DNA of 47,067 nt, from NCBI GenBank assembly GCA_902788705.1, contig CADALE010000029.1, forward strand, positions 1 to 47,067, read 5' to 3'. Positions 35,978 through 43,948 of the stretch are shown here, piece by piece. The stretch comes from an uncultured Coriobacteriaceae bacterium. GTDB taxonomy: Bacteria > Actinomycetota > Coriobacteriia > Coriobacteriales > Atopobiaceae. The notes beneath the pieces are model-generated. The model was not told where the DNA came from, did no database searches, and saw only the letters and a program-made list of their open reading frames with translations. How positions within the stretch are numbered: position 1 is the stretch's first letter; every line of letters starts with the position of its first letter. Both the position numbers and the translations under genes were made by a program.

Positions 35978-35986
35978 TGCTATAAC
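35978..35986 (+). promoter_or_regulatory. Extended -10 promoter of the TIM-barrel/ligase gene
   Basis: TG-C-TATAAC (35978-35986), an extended -10 without a recognisable -35. A start site 7-8 nt downstream would coincide with the ATG at 35994, making the leader ORF essentially leaderless. The same TATAAC-(A)CTCTACA context recurs before the gene at 41104. Confidence 0.65.
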
Positions 35987-35993
35987 TCTCTAC

Positions 35994-36047
35994 ATGGACG
36001 AACGCATGGCACATACGGCCCCTCTGGCCCTCCTGCTTCTTAGCTAG
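35994..36047 (+). CDS. Leu-rich leader peptide (candidate attenuator)
   Basis: 17 codons, MDERMAHTAPLALLLLS, with Leu at CTG, CTC, CTG, CTT and CTT near the end. It begins where the transcript should start. Its stop is followed 22 nt later by GCGCCCGTAACCCTC (36070-36084), an element also found after the Ile/Val-rich leader ORF at 40944. A small hairpin CCGC-acgcaa-GCGG (36054-36067) lies between. Reading: ribosome stalling at Leu codons controls the downstream gene. Inference from pattern only. Confidence 0.55.
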   Translation: MDERMAHTAPLALLLLS

Positions 36048-36156
36048 GCGCCTCCGCACGCAAGCGGTCGCGCCCGTAACCCTCTCTCTGCAGGCCTTGG
36101 CTGGCCGTTCGCCTTCCGCGCTCACCTCCCCACAACACATGACAGGAGACTCCTCC

Positions 36157-38799
36157 ATGAAGCTTGCCTTCTCCACCATCGGCTGCCCGTCCTTCTCGTG
36201 GACCGACGTCTATCCCATGGCCAAGGACCTTGGCTTCGACGGCATCGAGGTGCGTGGCGTGCAGGGCCGCGACTTTGCGCCGGCCACCCCGCCCTTCCAC
36301 CCCAACCGCCGTGCGCGCACGCGCAAGCTGCTCGAGCGCCTGGGCCTGGAGATCCCCTGCTTCTCGTGCAGCTGCGAGCTGGCCGACAAGGACAGCCGCG
36401 AGGAGACCATCAACGAGGTGACGCACTACATCGAGCTTGCCTGCGACATGGGCACGCCCTACGTGCGCGTGCTGCTGGCCCGCAACATCCACCCGGAGGG
36501 CTATGCCGACGACGCGTACGTCGTCTCGATCCTGCGCCAGCTGGGCGAGGTGGCCTCGGTGTACGACGTGTGCCTGCTGGTGGAGACCATCTCCGACTAC
36601 GCCGACACCAAGCGCCTGGCCCGCGTGCTTGACGAGGTGGGCCTGGACAGCGTGGGCGCCCTCTGGGACATGCACCATCCGTACCGCTTCTACGGCGAGC
36701 AGCCCGAGACCACCGTGGCCAACCTCGGCCGCTACCTGCGCTACTGCCAGGTGAAGGACTCGGTGCAGGTGGACGACCACATCGAGTACCGCATGATGGG
36801 CGAGGGCGACCTGCCCCTCACGCACATGTTCGACGTCCTGCGCGCCTCGGGCTACGACGGCTATGTGTCGCTTGAGTGGGTTACCCGCTGGGCGCGCGAG
36901 CTTGCCGTGGGCGAGGCGGGCATCGTGTTTCCGCAGTTCATCAACTACATGCGCGACTACCTGCAGCATGCCGGGCAGGAGGAGCCCAAGGTTGCGGAGC
37001 CCGTGCGCGCCGAGGTGCGCGAGGTGGCCCAGGCCGTGCCGCAGGACTTTGCGCTGCAGCACTCGCTGACGGGCGATGGCACCTATCCCTGGCCCAAGGA
37101 GCACCTTATCGACCTCACCTTCCCGCAGATGCTCGACCACATCTGCGCGCTGTATCCGCAGCAGTACGCCTTCCGCTACACCGAGCCGGACAGCTACTAC
37201 AACCACGAGCCCGACGAGGGCGGCGAGTACTACGTGCGCACCTACCCGCAGTTCCGCGACGACGTGGACGAGTTTGCCCGCTCGCTCGTGGCCATGGGCG
37301 TGCAGCCCGGCGACAAGGTTGCCATCTGGGCCAGCAACGTGCCGCAGTGGTACCTCACCTTCTGGGCGGCCGTGAAGGTTGGCGCGGTGCTGGTAACCGT
37401 CAACACCGGCTACAAGATCCACGAGCTCGAGTACCTGCTGAAGCAGTCCGACACCCACACGCTGGTGATGATCGACGCATACAAGGGCACCAGCTACCTG
37501 GACATCGTTGACGAGCTGATTCCCGAGATAGCCGGTGCGCGCGCGGGCGAGTGGGCCAGCCGCAAGCTGCCCTTCCTGAAGAACATCGTCACCATCGATG
37601 GCCCGCACCAGGGCTGCTACAGCTGGGGCGAGGCGCTGGCCCTGGGCGTGGGCGTGCCCCAGGCCGAGGTCATCCGCCGCAGCGCGCTCATCGACAAGCA
37701 CGACGTGTGCAACATGCAGTACACCTCGGGCACCACGGGCTTCCCCAAGGGCGTCATGCTCACGCACTACAACGTGGTCAACAACGGCAAGGCCATCGGC
37801 GACTGCATGGACCTGTCCACCTGCGAGCGCATGATGATCCAGGTGCCCATGTTCCACTGCTTCGGCATGGTGCTGGCCATGACGGCGTCGATGACGCACG
37901 GCGTCACCATGAGCCCCATCCCCATCTTCAGCCCCACCAAGGGCCTGCGCTGCATCACGCGCGAGAAGATCACCTGCTTCCACGGCGTGCCCACCATGTT
38001 CATCGCCATGATGAACACCCACCCGCTGTTCGAGGAGACCGACTTCAGCCATATGCGCACCGGCATCATGGCGGGCAGCCCGTGCCCCATCGAGAAGATG
38101 CGCGAGGTGGTGGAGAAGATGCACATGCGCGACATCTGCATCACCTATGGCCAGACCGAGGCCAGCCCCGCCACCACCATGAGCAAGACCACCGACACGC
38201 TGGAGCAGCGCGTGGCCACCGTGGGCCTGCCCATCTATGGCGTGGAGTGCAAGATCATCGACCCCGAGACCGGCGAGGAGCTGGGCGACAACCAGCCGGG
38301 CGAGTTCTGCAGCCGCGGCTACAACACCATGAAGGGCTACTACAAGATGCCCGAGGCCACGGCGGCCGCCATCGACGCCGACGGCTGGCTGCACTCCGGC
38401 GACATCCTGCTGAGGCAGAGCGACGGCTACTATCGCGTGACCGGCCGCCTGAAGGACATGATCATCCGCGGTGGCGAGAACGTGTACCCCAAGGAGATCG
38501 AGGACTTCCTGTACACCTTCCCCAAGACCAAGGACGTGCAGGTCATCGGCGTGCCCGACAAGGTGTACGGCGAGGTGGTGCTGGCCGAGATCATCCTGCG
38601 CGATGGCGAGACGGCCACCGAGGAGGAGGTGCTGGAGTTCTGCCGTGCGCGCATCTCGCGCGACAAGGTGCCCGCGTACGTGCGCTTCGTGACGGGCTTC
38701 CCGATGAACGAGGCCGGCAAGATCCAGAAGTACAAGATGCGCGAGGAGGCCGTGGAGCTGCTGGGCCTGCAGGAGGCCGCCGCCATCAAGACCGCGTAG
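36157..38799 (+). CDS. TIM-barrel (sugar isomerase-like)-acyl-CoA ligase fusion
   Basis: 880 residues. Residues 1-~270 are an AP-endonuclease-2/xylose-isomerase-like TIM barrel with its metal ligands visible (LLVETISD, LWDMHHPYR, QVKDS, SLEWV). Residues ~300-875 are an AMP-forming acyl-CoA ligase: YTSGTTGFPKG ~520, YGQTEASP, WLHSGDI, GRLKDMIIRGGENVYPKEIE and the C-terminal Lys in AGKIQKYKMR. The ligase half resembles FadD/FadK-type medium-chain enzymes more than the two other ligases here. The start is ATG 36157 after CAGGAGAC; the ORF extends in frame to 36097 without a better site. It is preceded by a Leu-rich leader ORF. The role of the barrel is unknown. Confidence 0.88.
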   Translation: MKLAFSTIGCPSFSWTDVYPMAKDLGFDGIEVRGVQGRDFAPATPPFHPNRRARTRKLLERLGLEIPCFSCSCELADKDSREETINEVTHYIELACDMGTPYVRVLLARNIHPEGYADDAYVVSILRQLGEVASVYDVCLLVETISDYADTKRLARVLDEVGLDSVGALWDMHHPYRFYGEQPETTVANLGRYLRYCQVKDSVQVDDHIEYRMMGEGDLPLTHMFDVLRASGYDGYVSLEWVTRWARELAVGEAGIVFPQFINYMRDYLQHAGQEEPKVAEPVRAEVREVAQAVPQDFALQHSLTGDGTYPWPKEHLIDLTFPQMLDHICALYPQQYAFRYTEPDSYYNHEPDEGGEYYVRTYPQFRDDVDEFARSLVAMGVQPGDKVAIWASNVPQWYLTFWAAVKVGAVLVTVNTGYKIHELEYLLKQSDTHTLVMIDAYKGTSYLDIVDELIPEIAGARAGEWASRKLPFLKNIVTIDGPHQGCYSWGEALALGVGVPQAEVIRRSALIDKHDVCNMQYTSGTTGFPKGVMLTHYNVVNNGKAIGDCMDLSTCERMMIQVPMFHCFGMVLAMTASMTHGVTMSPIPIFSPTKGLRCITREKITCFHGVPTMFIAMMNTHPLFEETDFSHMRTGIMAGSPCPIEKMREVVEKMHMRDICITYGQTEASPATTMSKTTDTLEQRVATVGLPIYGVECKIIDPETGEELGDNQPGEFCSRGYNTMKGYYKMPEATAAAIDADGWLHSGDILLRQSDGYYRVTGRLKDMIIRGGENVYPKEIEDFLYTFPKTKDVQVIGVPDKVYGEVVLAEIILRDGETATEEEVLEFCRARISRDKVPAYVRFVTGFPMNEAGKIQKYKMREEAVELLGLQEAAAIKTA

Positions 38800-38818
38800 G
38801 GAGCGGCCGGTGCCCCGG

Positions 38819-39324
38819 TTGTCGGAATCGCGGCATGCTCGCCACGCTTCCGACGCCCGAAGCCCCGGGAATGTCGGAACCGCTGCACACGCGCTGCACT
38901 TCCGACGCCCAGCAACCGCAGAATGTCGGAACCGCTGCACACTAACCGCACTTCCGACATCCGAAGCCCCGGGAATGTCGAAACCGCTGCACGTCACCTA
39001 CACTTCCGACGCCCGGCAACCGCAGAATGTCGGAACCGCTGCGCACGAACCGCACTTCCGACGCCCAGCAGCCCTCCCATGTCGGAACCGCCGCGCGCTC
39101 GCCACACTTCCGACGCCCAGCAACCGCAGAATGTCGAAACCGCTGCGCACGCGCTGCACTTCCGACACCCGAAGCCCCGGGAATGTCGGAACCGCTGCGC
39201 ACGAACCGCACTTCCGACATCCGAAGCCCCGGGAATGTCGGAACCGCTGCACGTCACCTACACTTCCGACGCCCAGCAGCCCTCCCATGTCGGAACCGCC
39301 GCGCGCCCGCCACACTTCCGCCGG
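38819..39324 (+). repeat. 52-bp phased hairpin array 3 (10 units)
   Basis: Units begin at 38819, 38871, 38923, 38975, 39027, 39079, 39131, 39183, 39235 and 39287: nine successive steps of exactly 52 bp. Arms (A)TGTCGGAA/TTCCGAC(GC or AT), ~20-nt loop ending CAC, 14-15-nt linker. Linkers fall into three recurring classes (CCGAAGCCCCGGGA, CCCAGCAACCGCAGA, CCCAGCAGCCCTCCC) in shuffled order. Occupies most of the 825-nt gap; no gene here. Confidence 0.95.
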
Positions 39325-39446
39325 GCGGCTCATGTTTCCTTTGTGAGGGGCTGTCAGAGGGCTGCCGGAGTAGCTCCAAATCAGGCCAAACGAGAGCCAA
39401 GAACGATGCACTGCCCTCAAAGTTCGTGCCTCGGCCTAATTCAATA

Positions 39447-39511
39447 AACTGGCAGAGGAAAGAGCCAAAGCACCAGTTAATTGCCAGACAAGTGTCAGGA
39501 ATATGCCAGTT
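39447..39511 (+). promoter_or_regulatory. AACTGGCA/TGCCAGTT inverted repeats upstream of the AbiEi-like gene
   Basis: AACTGGCA (39447-39454) and TGCCAGTT (39504-39511) are exact inverted copies, with a further TTGCCAGA (39481) between. The stretch is AT-richer than average, and a -10-like TATCAT follows at 39542-39547. Possibly an operator for the downstream DNA-binding protein. Confidence 0.45.
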
Positions 39512-39624
39512 ACCTGCGGAAACGTGTTTCACAGACTCCGCTATCATCGAGTGCCCATGGTCGTGAGGATCGCGCGGCAGCCATCGCGTGGGGATGGATG
39601 CCGCAAGGAGTGAAGGGGCAGGCG

Positions 39625-40572
39625 ATGAGTTCAAATGAAAGTGTGGCGAGGCGGCTCGTGCGTGCGCACACCCCTGCCGAGCAGCGTCGTTTTGAGCGTA
39701 GGGCCGCATCCGGCATGCTTGTTAAGCCTATGCGCGGTATGTATGCCGACGCGAAGGAATGGAAGGAGCTGTCCTCATCAGAGCAGGCGAGGTGCATCGT
39801 CGCCACCCTTGCTGACTGCCATGAAGACTGGGTCTTCTGTCTCTTTTCTGCGGCTGCTGTATATGGTCTCGAGATTGGCCGCGAGAGCATCCTCCCCATT
39901 CATCGTTGGTCCGAAAAGCACTCGGGCAAAAATCGGAGTGGCACCATCGTGTCCCATCGAGGCAAAGGCGTGACCCCCAAACTTGTGGATGACATTGCGG
40001 TAACGCCTCCCCTGCAGACGGTGGTCGATTGTCTGTGCGCGCTCAGCTTTCCGCGCGCACTGGCCATCGCCGACTCCGCCATGCGCGTGCTGGGGCTTGA
40101 CAAGACTTCCCTCATGGACGAGCTTCAGTCTCGTGGGACATGCCCTGGCTGGCGCATCGCGCGCGATGCCATCACCTATGCGGACCCGCTCTCGGCAAAC
40201 GGTGGCGAGTCAGTTGCCCGTGCGGTGATGATAGAGCAGGGCTTCATGATTCCCCAGCTGCAGGTAGAGATGCATGACCCGCTTGAGCCAACCAAAGTCT
40301 TCTATGTCGACTACTTCTGGAACCTTGGGGAGCGAGGATCGGTCATCGGGGAACTGGATGGCAAGGACAAGTATGTGCTGCCCGAGATGACCGCGAGTCG
40401 GGACGTGCTTGACGTTCTGCGGGCGGAACGAATGCGCGAGTCGCGGGTGTCTGTCAAAGGTGCGAAGGTGCTGAGGTTTACGTATCGAGACGTTCTCAAT
40501 ACGGAGCGCTTCTGCGAGATGCTTTGCTTGTATGGAGTTCCGCGTGGGGCAGCTCGGCCGATTGGGGAGTAG
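39625..40572 (+). CDS. AbiEi-like protein with C-terminal nuclease-like domain
   Basis: 315 residues. The N-terminal ~100 residues resemble the AbiEi antitoxin-type winged helix (RRLVRAHTPAEQRRFERRAASGMLVKPMRGMYADAKEW). The C-terminus (~215-300) has a D..ExK arrangement, VDYFWNLGERGSVIGELDGKDKY, followed by a basic helix and VLRFTYRDVL, as in DUF559/Vsr-like restriction-fold proteins. The start at ATG 39625 follows GAAGGGGCAGGCG; upstream in-frame codons look noncoding. Base composition is lower in GC with less biased codons than neighbours, suggesting acquisition. No AbiEii nucleotidyltransferase toxin is adjacent. It is enclosed by 52-bp arrays on both sides. Function unproven. Confidence 0.7.
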   Translation: MSSNESVARRLVRAHTPAEQRRFERRAASGMLVKPMRGMYADAKEWKELSSSEQARCIVATLADCHEDWVFCLFSAAAVYGLEIGRESILPIHRWSEKHSGKNRSGTIVSHRGKGVTPKLVDDIAVTPPLQTVVDCLCALSFPRALAIADSAMRVLGLDKTSLMDELQSRGTCPGWRIARDAITYADPLSANGGESVARAVMIEQGFMIPQLQVEMHDPLEPTKVFYVDYFWNLGERGSVIGELDGKDKYVLPEMTASRDVLDVLRAERMRESRVSVKGAKVLRFTYRDVLNTERFCEMLCLYGVPRGAARPIGE

Positions 40573-40582
40573 GGGTGGGGCG

Positions 40583-40829
40583 GCGTCGGAACCGCTGCGC
40601 GCGTGCCACGCTTCCGACATCCGTCAGCCCGAATATGTCGGAACCGCCGCGCGTCAGCCACACTTCCGACATCCGGAGGTGCTCCCATGTCGGAACCGCT
40701 GCGTGCGTGCCACGCTTCCGACATCCGGAGGCCCGAATGTGTCGGAACCGCTGCGTGCGCGCCACGCTTCCGACATCCGGCAGCCCGAATATGTCGGAAC
40801 CGCTGCGCGTGTGCCACACATCCGGCAGC
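40583..40829 (+). repeat. 52-bp phased hairpin array 4 (5 units)
   Basis: Units at 40583, 40635, 40687, 40739 and 40791, all 52 bp apart, same orientation as the other arrays; the last right arm is degenerate and a decayed GCCGGAA follows at ~40838. Loops here can form an extra inner stem (GCGTG/CACGC). Starts 11 nt after the AbiEi-like gene stop. Confidence 0.92.
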
Positions 40830-40899
40830 CCCATGACGCCGGAACACTCGCTCCTGTTACCTCTCGGTTGCAATATCGGTGATGGCGACAGGGGTGAGG

Positions 40900-40905
40900 T
40901 ATAAC
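40900..40905 (+). promoter_or_regulatory. -10 element of the ligase copy 2 gene
   Basis: TATAAC followed by ACTCTACAC and ATG at 40915, parallel to the promoter at 35981 (TATAACTCTCTACATG). No clear -35. The transcript would begin at about 40912-40915. Confidence 0.55.
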
Positions 40906-40943
40906 ACTCTACACATGCCCGGACGCAGAGGGGGGGCCAACAC

Positions 40944-40988
40944 ATGCGCACCGAGGCCTCCATCATCGTACGCGTCGTGGTACGTTAA
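40944..40988 (+). CDS. Ile/Val-rich leader peptide (candidate attenuator)
   Basis: 14 codons, MRTEASIIVRVVVR, with two Ile and four Val among the last eight residues. GAGGGGGGG upstream can serve as ribosome binding site. GCGCCCGTGACCCTC (41012-41026) begins 23 nt after the stop, matching the element after the Leu-rich leader at 35994, and CAGCC/GGCTG (40993-41012) can pair just before it. Together the two leaders look like homologous attenuators tuned to different branched-chain amino acids. Not proven. Confidence 0.55.
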   Translation: MRTEASIIVRVVVR

Positions 40989-41103
40989 GGCACAGCCTGC
41001 TGCTACCGGCTGCGCCCGTGACCCTCAGCCCATACGCCCGCCGGGCTAGCACCCCGCACCGCGCCACGCGCGCGGCCACCCATGCACAAAGGGGATGCCC
41101 CAC

Positions 41104-42858
41104 ATGCTCAACATCCACCAGCGCTACTGCACCGAGACCTTCGACGCCAAGGGCAACCTCACGTCGTTCCGCACGGTGTGTGGCGACCACTTCAACTACG
41201 CCTATGACGTCATGGACGAGATTGGCCGCGGCGAGCCCGAGCGCATGGCCATGATCTGGCGCAACCCCGAGGGGGAGGAGCACGACCTGCGCTTCTCTGA
41301 CATCGCGCGCTGGTCCAACAAGGCTGCCAACTTCTTCCTGAGCCAGGGCATCCGCCGCGGCGACCGCGTGATGCTCATCGTGCGTCGCCACTACTCGTTC
41401 TGGATCCTCAGCCTCGCGCTTACCAAGATCGGCGCCGTGGTGGTGCCCGCCACCTTCATGCTGAAGGCGCACGACATCGCCTACCGCATCCAGGCCGCCG
41501 AGCTTTCGGCCGTCATCACCACCACGGTGGGCACCATTGCCGACGAGGTGGACCTTGCGGTGGAGCAGCTGGGCATCGAGCTGCCGCGCTTCCTGATCAA
41601 CGGCTCGCAGCCCGACCTCGCGCGCTCCGAGCGCACCACCATCAACCCCGAGCTTTTTGGCCCGGCGCTGTCCGGCCCCGAGGGCCTCTTCGCCTCGCCG
41701 TGCAGCCGCCCTGGCTGGACCGACCTCTCCGACGGCGTGCGCCTTGCCTCCGACGAGCTGGGCCGCATCCCCAACCGCACCACCGACCCCTTCCTCATCT
41801 ACTTCACCAGCGGAACCTCCGGCGAGCCCAAGATGGCCCTGCACAGCCACGACTACGCCGCCGCGCACCTCTGCACCGCCAAGTACTGGCACGGCGTTGA
41901 CCCCGAGGGCTGCCACATGACGGTGGCCGACACCGGCTGGGCCAAGTGCACCTGGGGCAAGTTCTACGGCCAGTGGTTCATGGAGGGCTGCCAGCTGGTG
42001 TACGACTACGACCGCTTCCACGGTAACGAGATCCTGGGCCTCATCGAGAAGTACCACCTCACCACGTTCTGCTGCCCGCCCACCATGTGGCGCATGCTCA
42101 GCCGCGAGGACGTGGACTCCTACGACCTCTCGTCCATCAAGCGCTTCACCACGGCCGGCGAGGCGCTGCCGCCCGACCAGTTCGAGTTTTGGCTGGAGCA
42201 CACCGGCCACAAGATCTACGAGGGCTTCGGCCAGAGCGAAAGCCCCGTCATCTGCGCAAACCTGCTTGGCATGGAGCCCCGTCCCGGCAGCATGGGCAAG
42301 CCCGTTCCCTTTGCCGACGTGCAGCTGGTGGGCGATGACGGCGAGATATGCAGCCCCGGCGAGGAGGGCGAGATCTGCATTCGCTGCAACCCGCGGCCGG
42401 CCGGCATCATCGTCGAGTACTTCAAGGCGCCCGACAAGACGGCCGAGGTGTTTGCCGACGGCTGGTACCACACTGGCGACACGGCCTATTCGGACGAGAG
42501 CGGCTACCTGTACTACTGCGGCCGCAATGACGACCTGATCAAGAGCTCGGGCTACCGCATCTCGCCCTTCGAGGTGGAGAGCGCCTTGCTGCGGCACGAG
42601 GCCGTGCGCGAGTGCGCCGTGACCGGCGTGCCCGACGAGCTGCGCGGCTTTGCCGTGAAGGCCACCGTAGTGCTGGAGAAGGGCTACGAGGGCACGCCCG
42701 AGCTCATCAAGGAGCTGCAGGCGTGGACGCGCAAGCAGACGGCGCCCTACAAGTACCCACGCGTGTTCGAGTTTGTTGACGCGCTGCCGCAGACCTTCTC
42801 GGGCAAGATTCGCCGGGCGGCCATCCGCCAGGCGGACGAGAAGAAGGCCATCGCGTAG
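41104..42858 (+). CDS. AMP-forming acyl-CoA synthetase, MACS-like (copy 2)
   Basis: 584 residues, paralogue of the ligase at 33113 over its full length. P-loop YFTSGTSGEPKMALH (~231-246), GFGQSES, YHTGDTAYSDESGY, NDDLIKSSGYRISPFEVES, catalytic Lys in FSGKIRR. The start is ATG 41104 (AAAGGGG 9 nt upstream) rather than the ATG at 41095, which touches that ribosome binding site; it also aligns with copy 1. It precedes the P-loop ATPase and VOR-type oxidoreductase genes in the same direction and has an Ile/Val-rich leader ORF. This points to branched short-chain acids as substrates, by inference. Confidence 0.88.
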   Translation: MLNIHQRYCTETFDAKGNLTSFRTVCGDHFNYAYDVMDEIGRGEPERMAMIWRNPEGEEHDLRFSDIARWSNKAANFFLSQGIRRGDRVMLIVRRHYSFWILSLALTKIGAVVVPATFMLKAHDIAYRIQAAELSAVITTTVGTIADEVDLAVEQLGIELPRFLINGSQPDLARSERTTINPELFGPALSGPEGLFASPCSRPGWTDLSDGVRLASDELGRIPNRTTDPFLIYFTSGTSGEPKMALHSHDYAAAHLCTAKYWHGVDPEGCHMTVADTGWAKCTWGKFYGQWFMEGCQLVYDYDRFHGNEILGLIEKYHLTTFCCPPTMWRMLSREDVDSYDLSSIKRFTTAGEALPPDQFEFWLEHTGHKIYEGFGQSESPVICANLLGMEPRPGSMGKPVPFADVQLVGDDGEICSPGEEGEICIRCNPRPAGIIVEYFKAPDKTAEVFADGWYHTGDTAYSDESGYLYYCGRNDDLIKSSGYRISPFEVESALLRHEAVRECAVTGVPDELRGFAVKATVVLEKGYEGTPELIKELQAWTRKQTAPYKYPRVFEFVDALPQTFSGKIRRAAIRQADEKKAIA

Positions 42859-42870
42859 AAGCGACGCCAG

Positions 42871-42927
42871 GGGTGCCAAGGGAGGGCCTCCCTTTCGGCG
42901 CCCTGCCACGGGGGTAGCCCCCTTGGC
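42871..42927 (+). repeat. Two hairpins between ligase copy 2 and the ATPase gene
   Basis: GGGTGCC-AAGGGAGG-gcct-CCCTTTCGGCGCCC (42871-42903) and GCCACGGGGG-tag-CCCCCTTGGC (42905-42927). Diverged members of the CCAAAGGG hairpin family or a terminator pair. Confidence 0.65.
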
Positions 42928-42963
42928 GGGCACCCGAGGTTCTTGGGAGATGGGGAGGTGGAC

Positions 42964-43674
42964 ATGAAGCGCATAACGGTGCTGGTGGGGCATGCGGGCA
43001 CGGGCAAGACCAACGTGGCCCTGGGGCTCGCGCTGGCCGCGGCCAAGAGGGGCCACGCCGTCACCCTGGCCGACCTCGACGTGGTTAACCCCTACTTTCG
43101 CTCGAGCGACTATCCCGAGCTGCTGCGCGATGCCGGCGTGCGCCTCATCGCGCCGGTCATGGCGCGCACCACGCTGGACACCCCCAGCCTGACGGGCGAG
43201 CTTGACGCGGCGATAGGGGAGGCCGCGAACAACCCGGACGCCCGCCTCATCCTGGACGTGGGCGGAGACGACGATGGTGCCACCACCATCGGTCGCTGGT
43301 CGCGCATGCTGGCGGATGCCGATGCGCAGGTGCTGTACGTGGTGTCGGCCTTCCGCGCGCTGACGCAGACGCCCGAGGCCGCCGCGGCGATGCTGCCCGA
43401 TATCGAGGGACACGCGCACCTGCGGGCCAACGCCGTGCTCAACACCTCCAACCTGGGAGACGAGACCACGCTCGACCACGTGCGCCATGGCCGCGCCTTC
43501 GCCCGCGAGGTGGCGCGCTTGTGCGGCCTCCCGTTGGCGGCAACCGTCGTTCCGCAGGTTGCGGCTGGCACGATGGACCCCGACCGTGTAATCGAGGCGT
43601 TAACAGAGGGCGAGCCAGACCCGGAGCCGATGCTGCTGATGCCTAGACTGGTACGAACGCCCTGGGACGTGTGA
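42964..43674 (+). CDS. P-loop ATPase, MinD/ParA-like, next to VOR genes
   Basis: 236 residues. Walker A GHAGTGKTN at the N-terminus, ADLDVVNPYFRSSDY (switch-I-like), LDVGGDDDGATTIGR (Walker B region), and a conserved LNTSNLGDETT. Resembles small SIMIBI-type ATPases. It lacks the deviant KGGxGKT lysine and any CxxC cluster motif. Position between an acyl-CoA ligase and the oxidoreductase suggests a role in assembling or activating that complex, for example Fe-S or cofactor insertion, but this is unproven. GGGGAGG precedes the ATG. Confidence 0.75.
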   Translation: MKRITVLVGHAGTGKTNVALGLALAAAKRGHAVTLADLDVVNPYFRSSDYPELLRDAGVRLIAPVMARTTLDTPSLTGELDAAIGEAANNPDARLILDVGGDDDGATTIGRWSRMLADADAQVLYVVSAFRALTQTPEAAAAMLPDIEGHAHLRANAVLNTSNLGDETTLDHVRHGRAFAREVARLCGLPLAATVVPQVAAGTMDPDRVIEALTEGEPDPEPMLLMPRLVRTPWDV

Positions 43675-43676
43675 GC

Positions 43677-43705
43677 GTACCAAAGGGGAGCATCCCTTCT
43701 GGTAC
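43677..43705 (+). repeat. CCAAAGGGG-type hairpin before the ferredoxin gene
   Basis: GTACCAAAGGGG-agca-TCCCTTCTGGTAC; long stem with a single C mismatch. Same family as 34915-34971, found only between genes. Confidence 0.8.
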
Positions 43706-43741
43706 GATTGGGAGCCCAGGGCTGGAGAGGAAAGGAGCCAC

Positions 43742-43948
43742 ATGGCACGAATCATCGTAGATGACGTCCACTGCAAGGGCTGTGGCCTGTGCGTGGACGC
43801 CTGCCCGAAGGGGGTGCTGGCGCTTGACCAAGAGCGCATCACGCCCAAGGGCTATCATCCCGCGAAGCTGGTGGACCCCGACAACTGCATCGGGTGCTCC
43901 TCGTGCTTCATCACCTGCCCCGACGTCGCGATCACGGTGGTGATGTAG
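43742..43948 (+). CDS. 2[4Fe-4S] ferredoxin subunit of 2-oxoacid:ferredoxin oxidoreductase
   Basis: 68 residues with two clusters, CKGCGLCVDACP (residues ~11-22) and CIGCSSCFITCP (~49-60). Delta subunit (KorD/VorD type) carrying electrons from the TPP enzyme to free ferredoxin. GGAAAGGAGCCAC precedes the ATG. The stop is immediately followed by the ATG of the alpha subunit, so the four genes 43742-46512 form one operon. Confidence 0.93.
   Translation: MARIIVDDVHCKGCGLCVDACPKGVLALDQERITPKGYHPAKLVDPDNCIGCSSCFITCPDVAITVVM

Noticed and set aside
36048..36156. T-box riboswitch in the ligase leaders
   Set aside because: No AGGGTGGNACCGCG-type T-box or specifier-stem arrangement; the leader ORF plus 15-nt element explains the region better.
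38819..39324. CRISPR array
   Set aside because: Regular pitch and ~32-bp palindromic 'repeats' with ~20-bp 'spacers' mimic one, but the spacers recur among units, the linkers vary, and no cas gene is present.
38810..39447. Open reading frames spanning the 52-bp arrays in several frames and on both strands
   Set aside because: The unit lacks stop codons in most frames and 52 is not a multiple of 3, so all frames stay open; there are no ribosome binding sites or protein-like composition.
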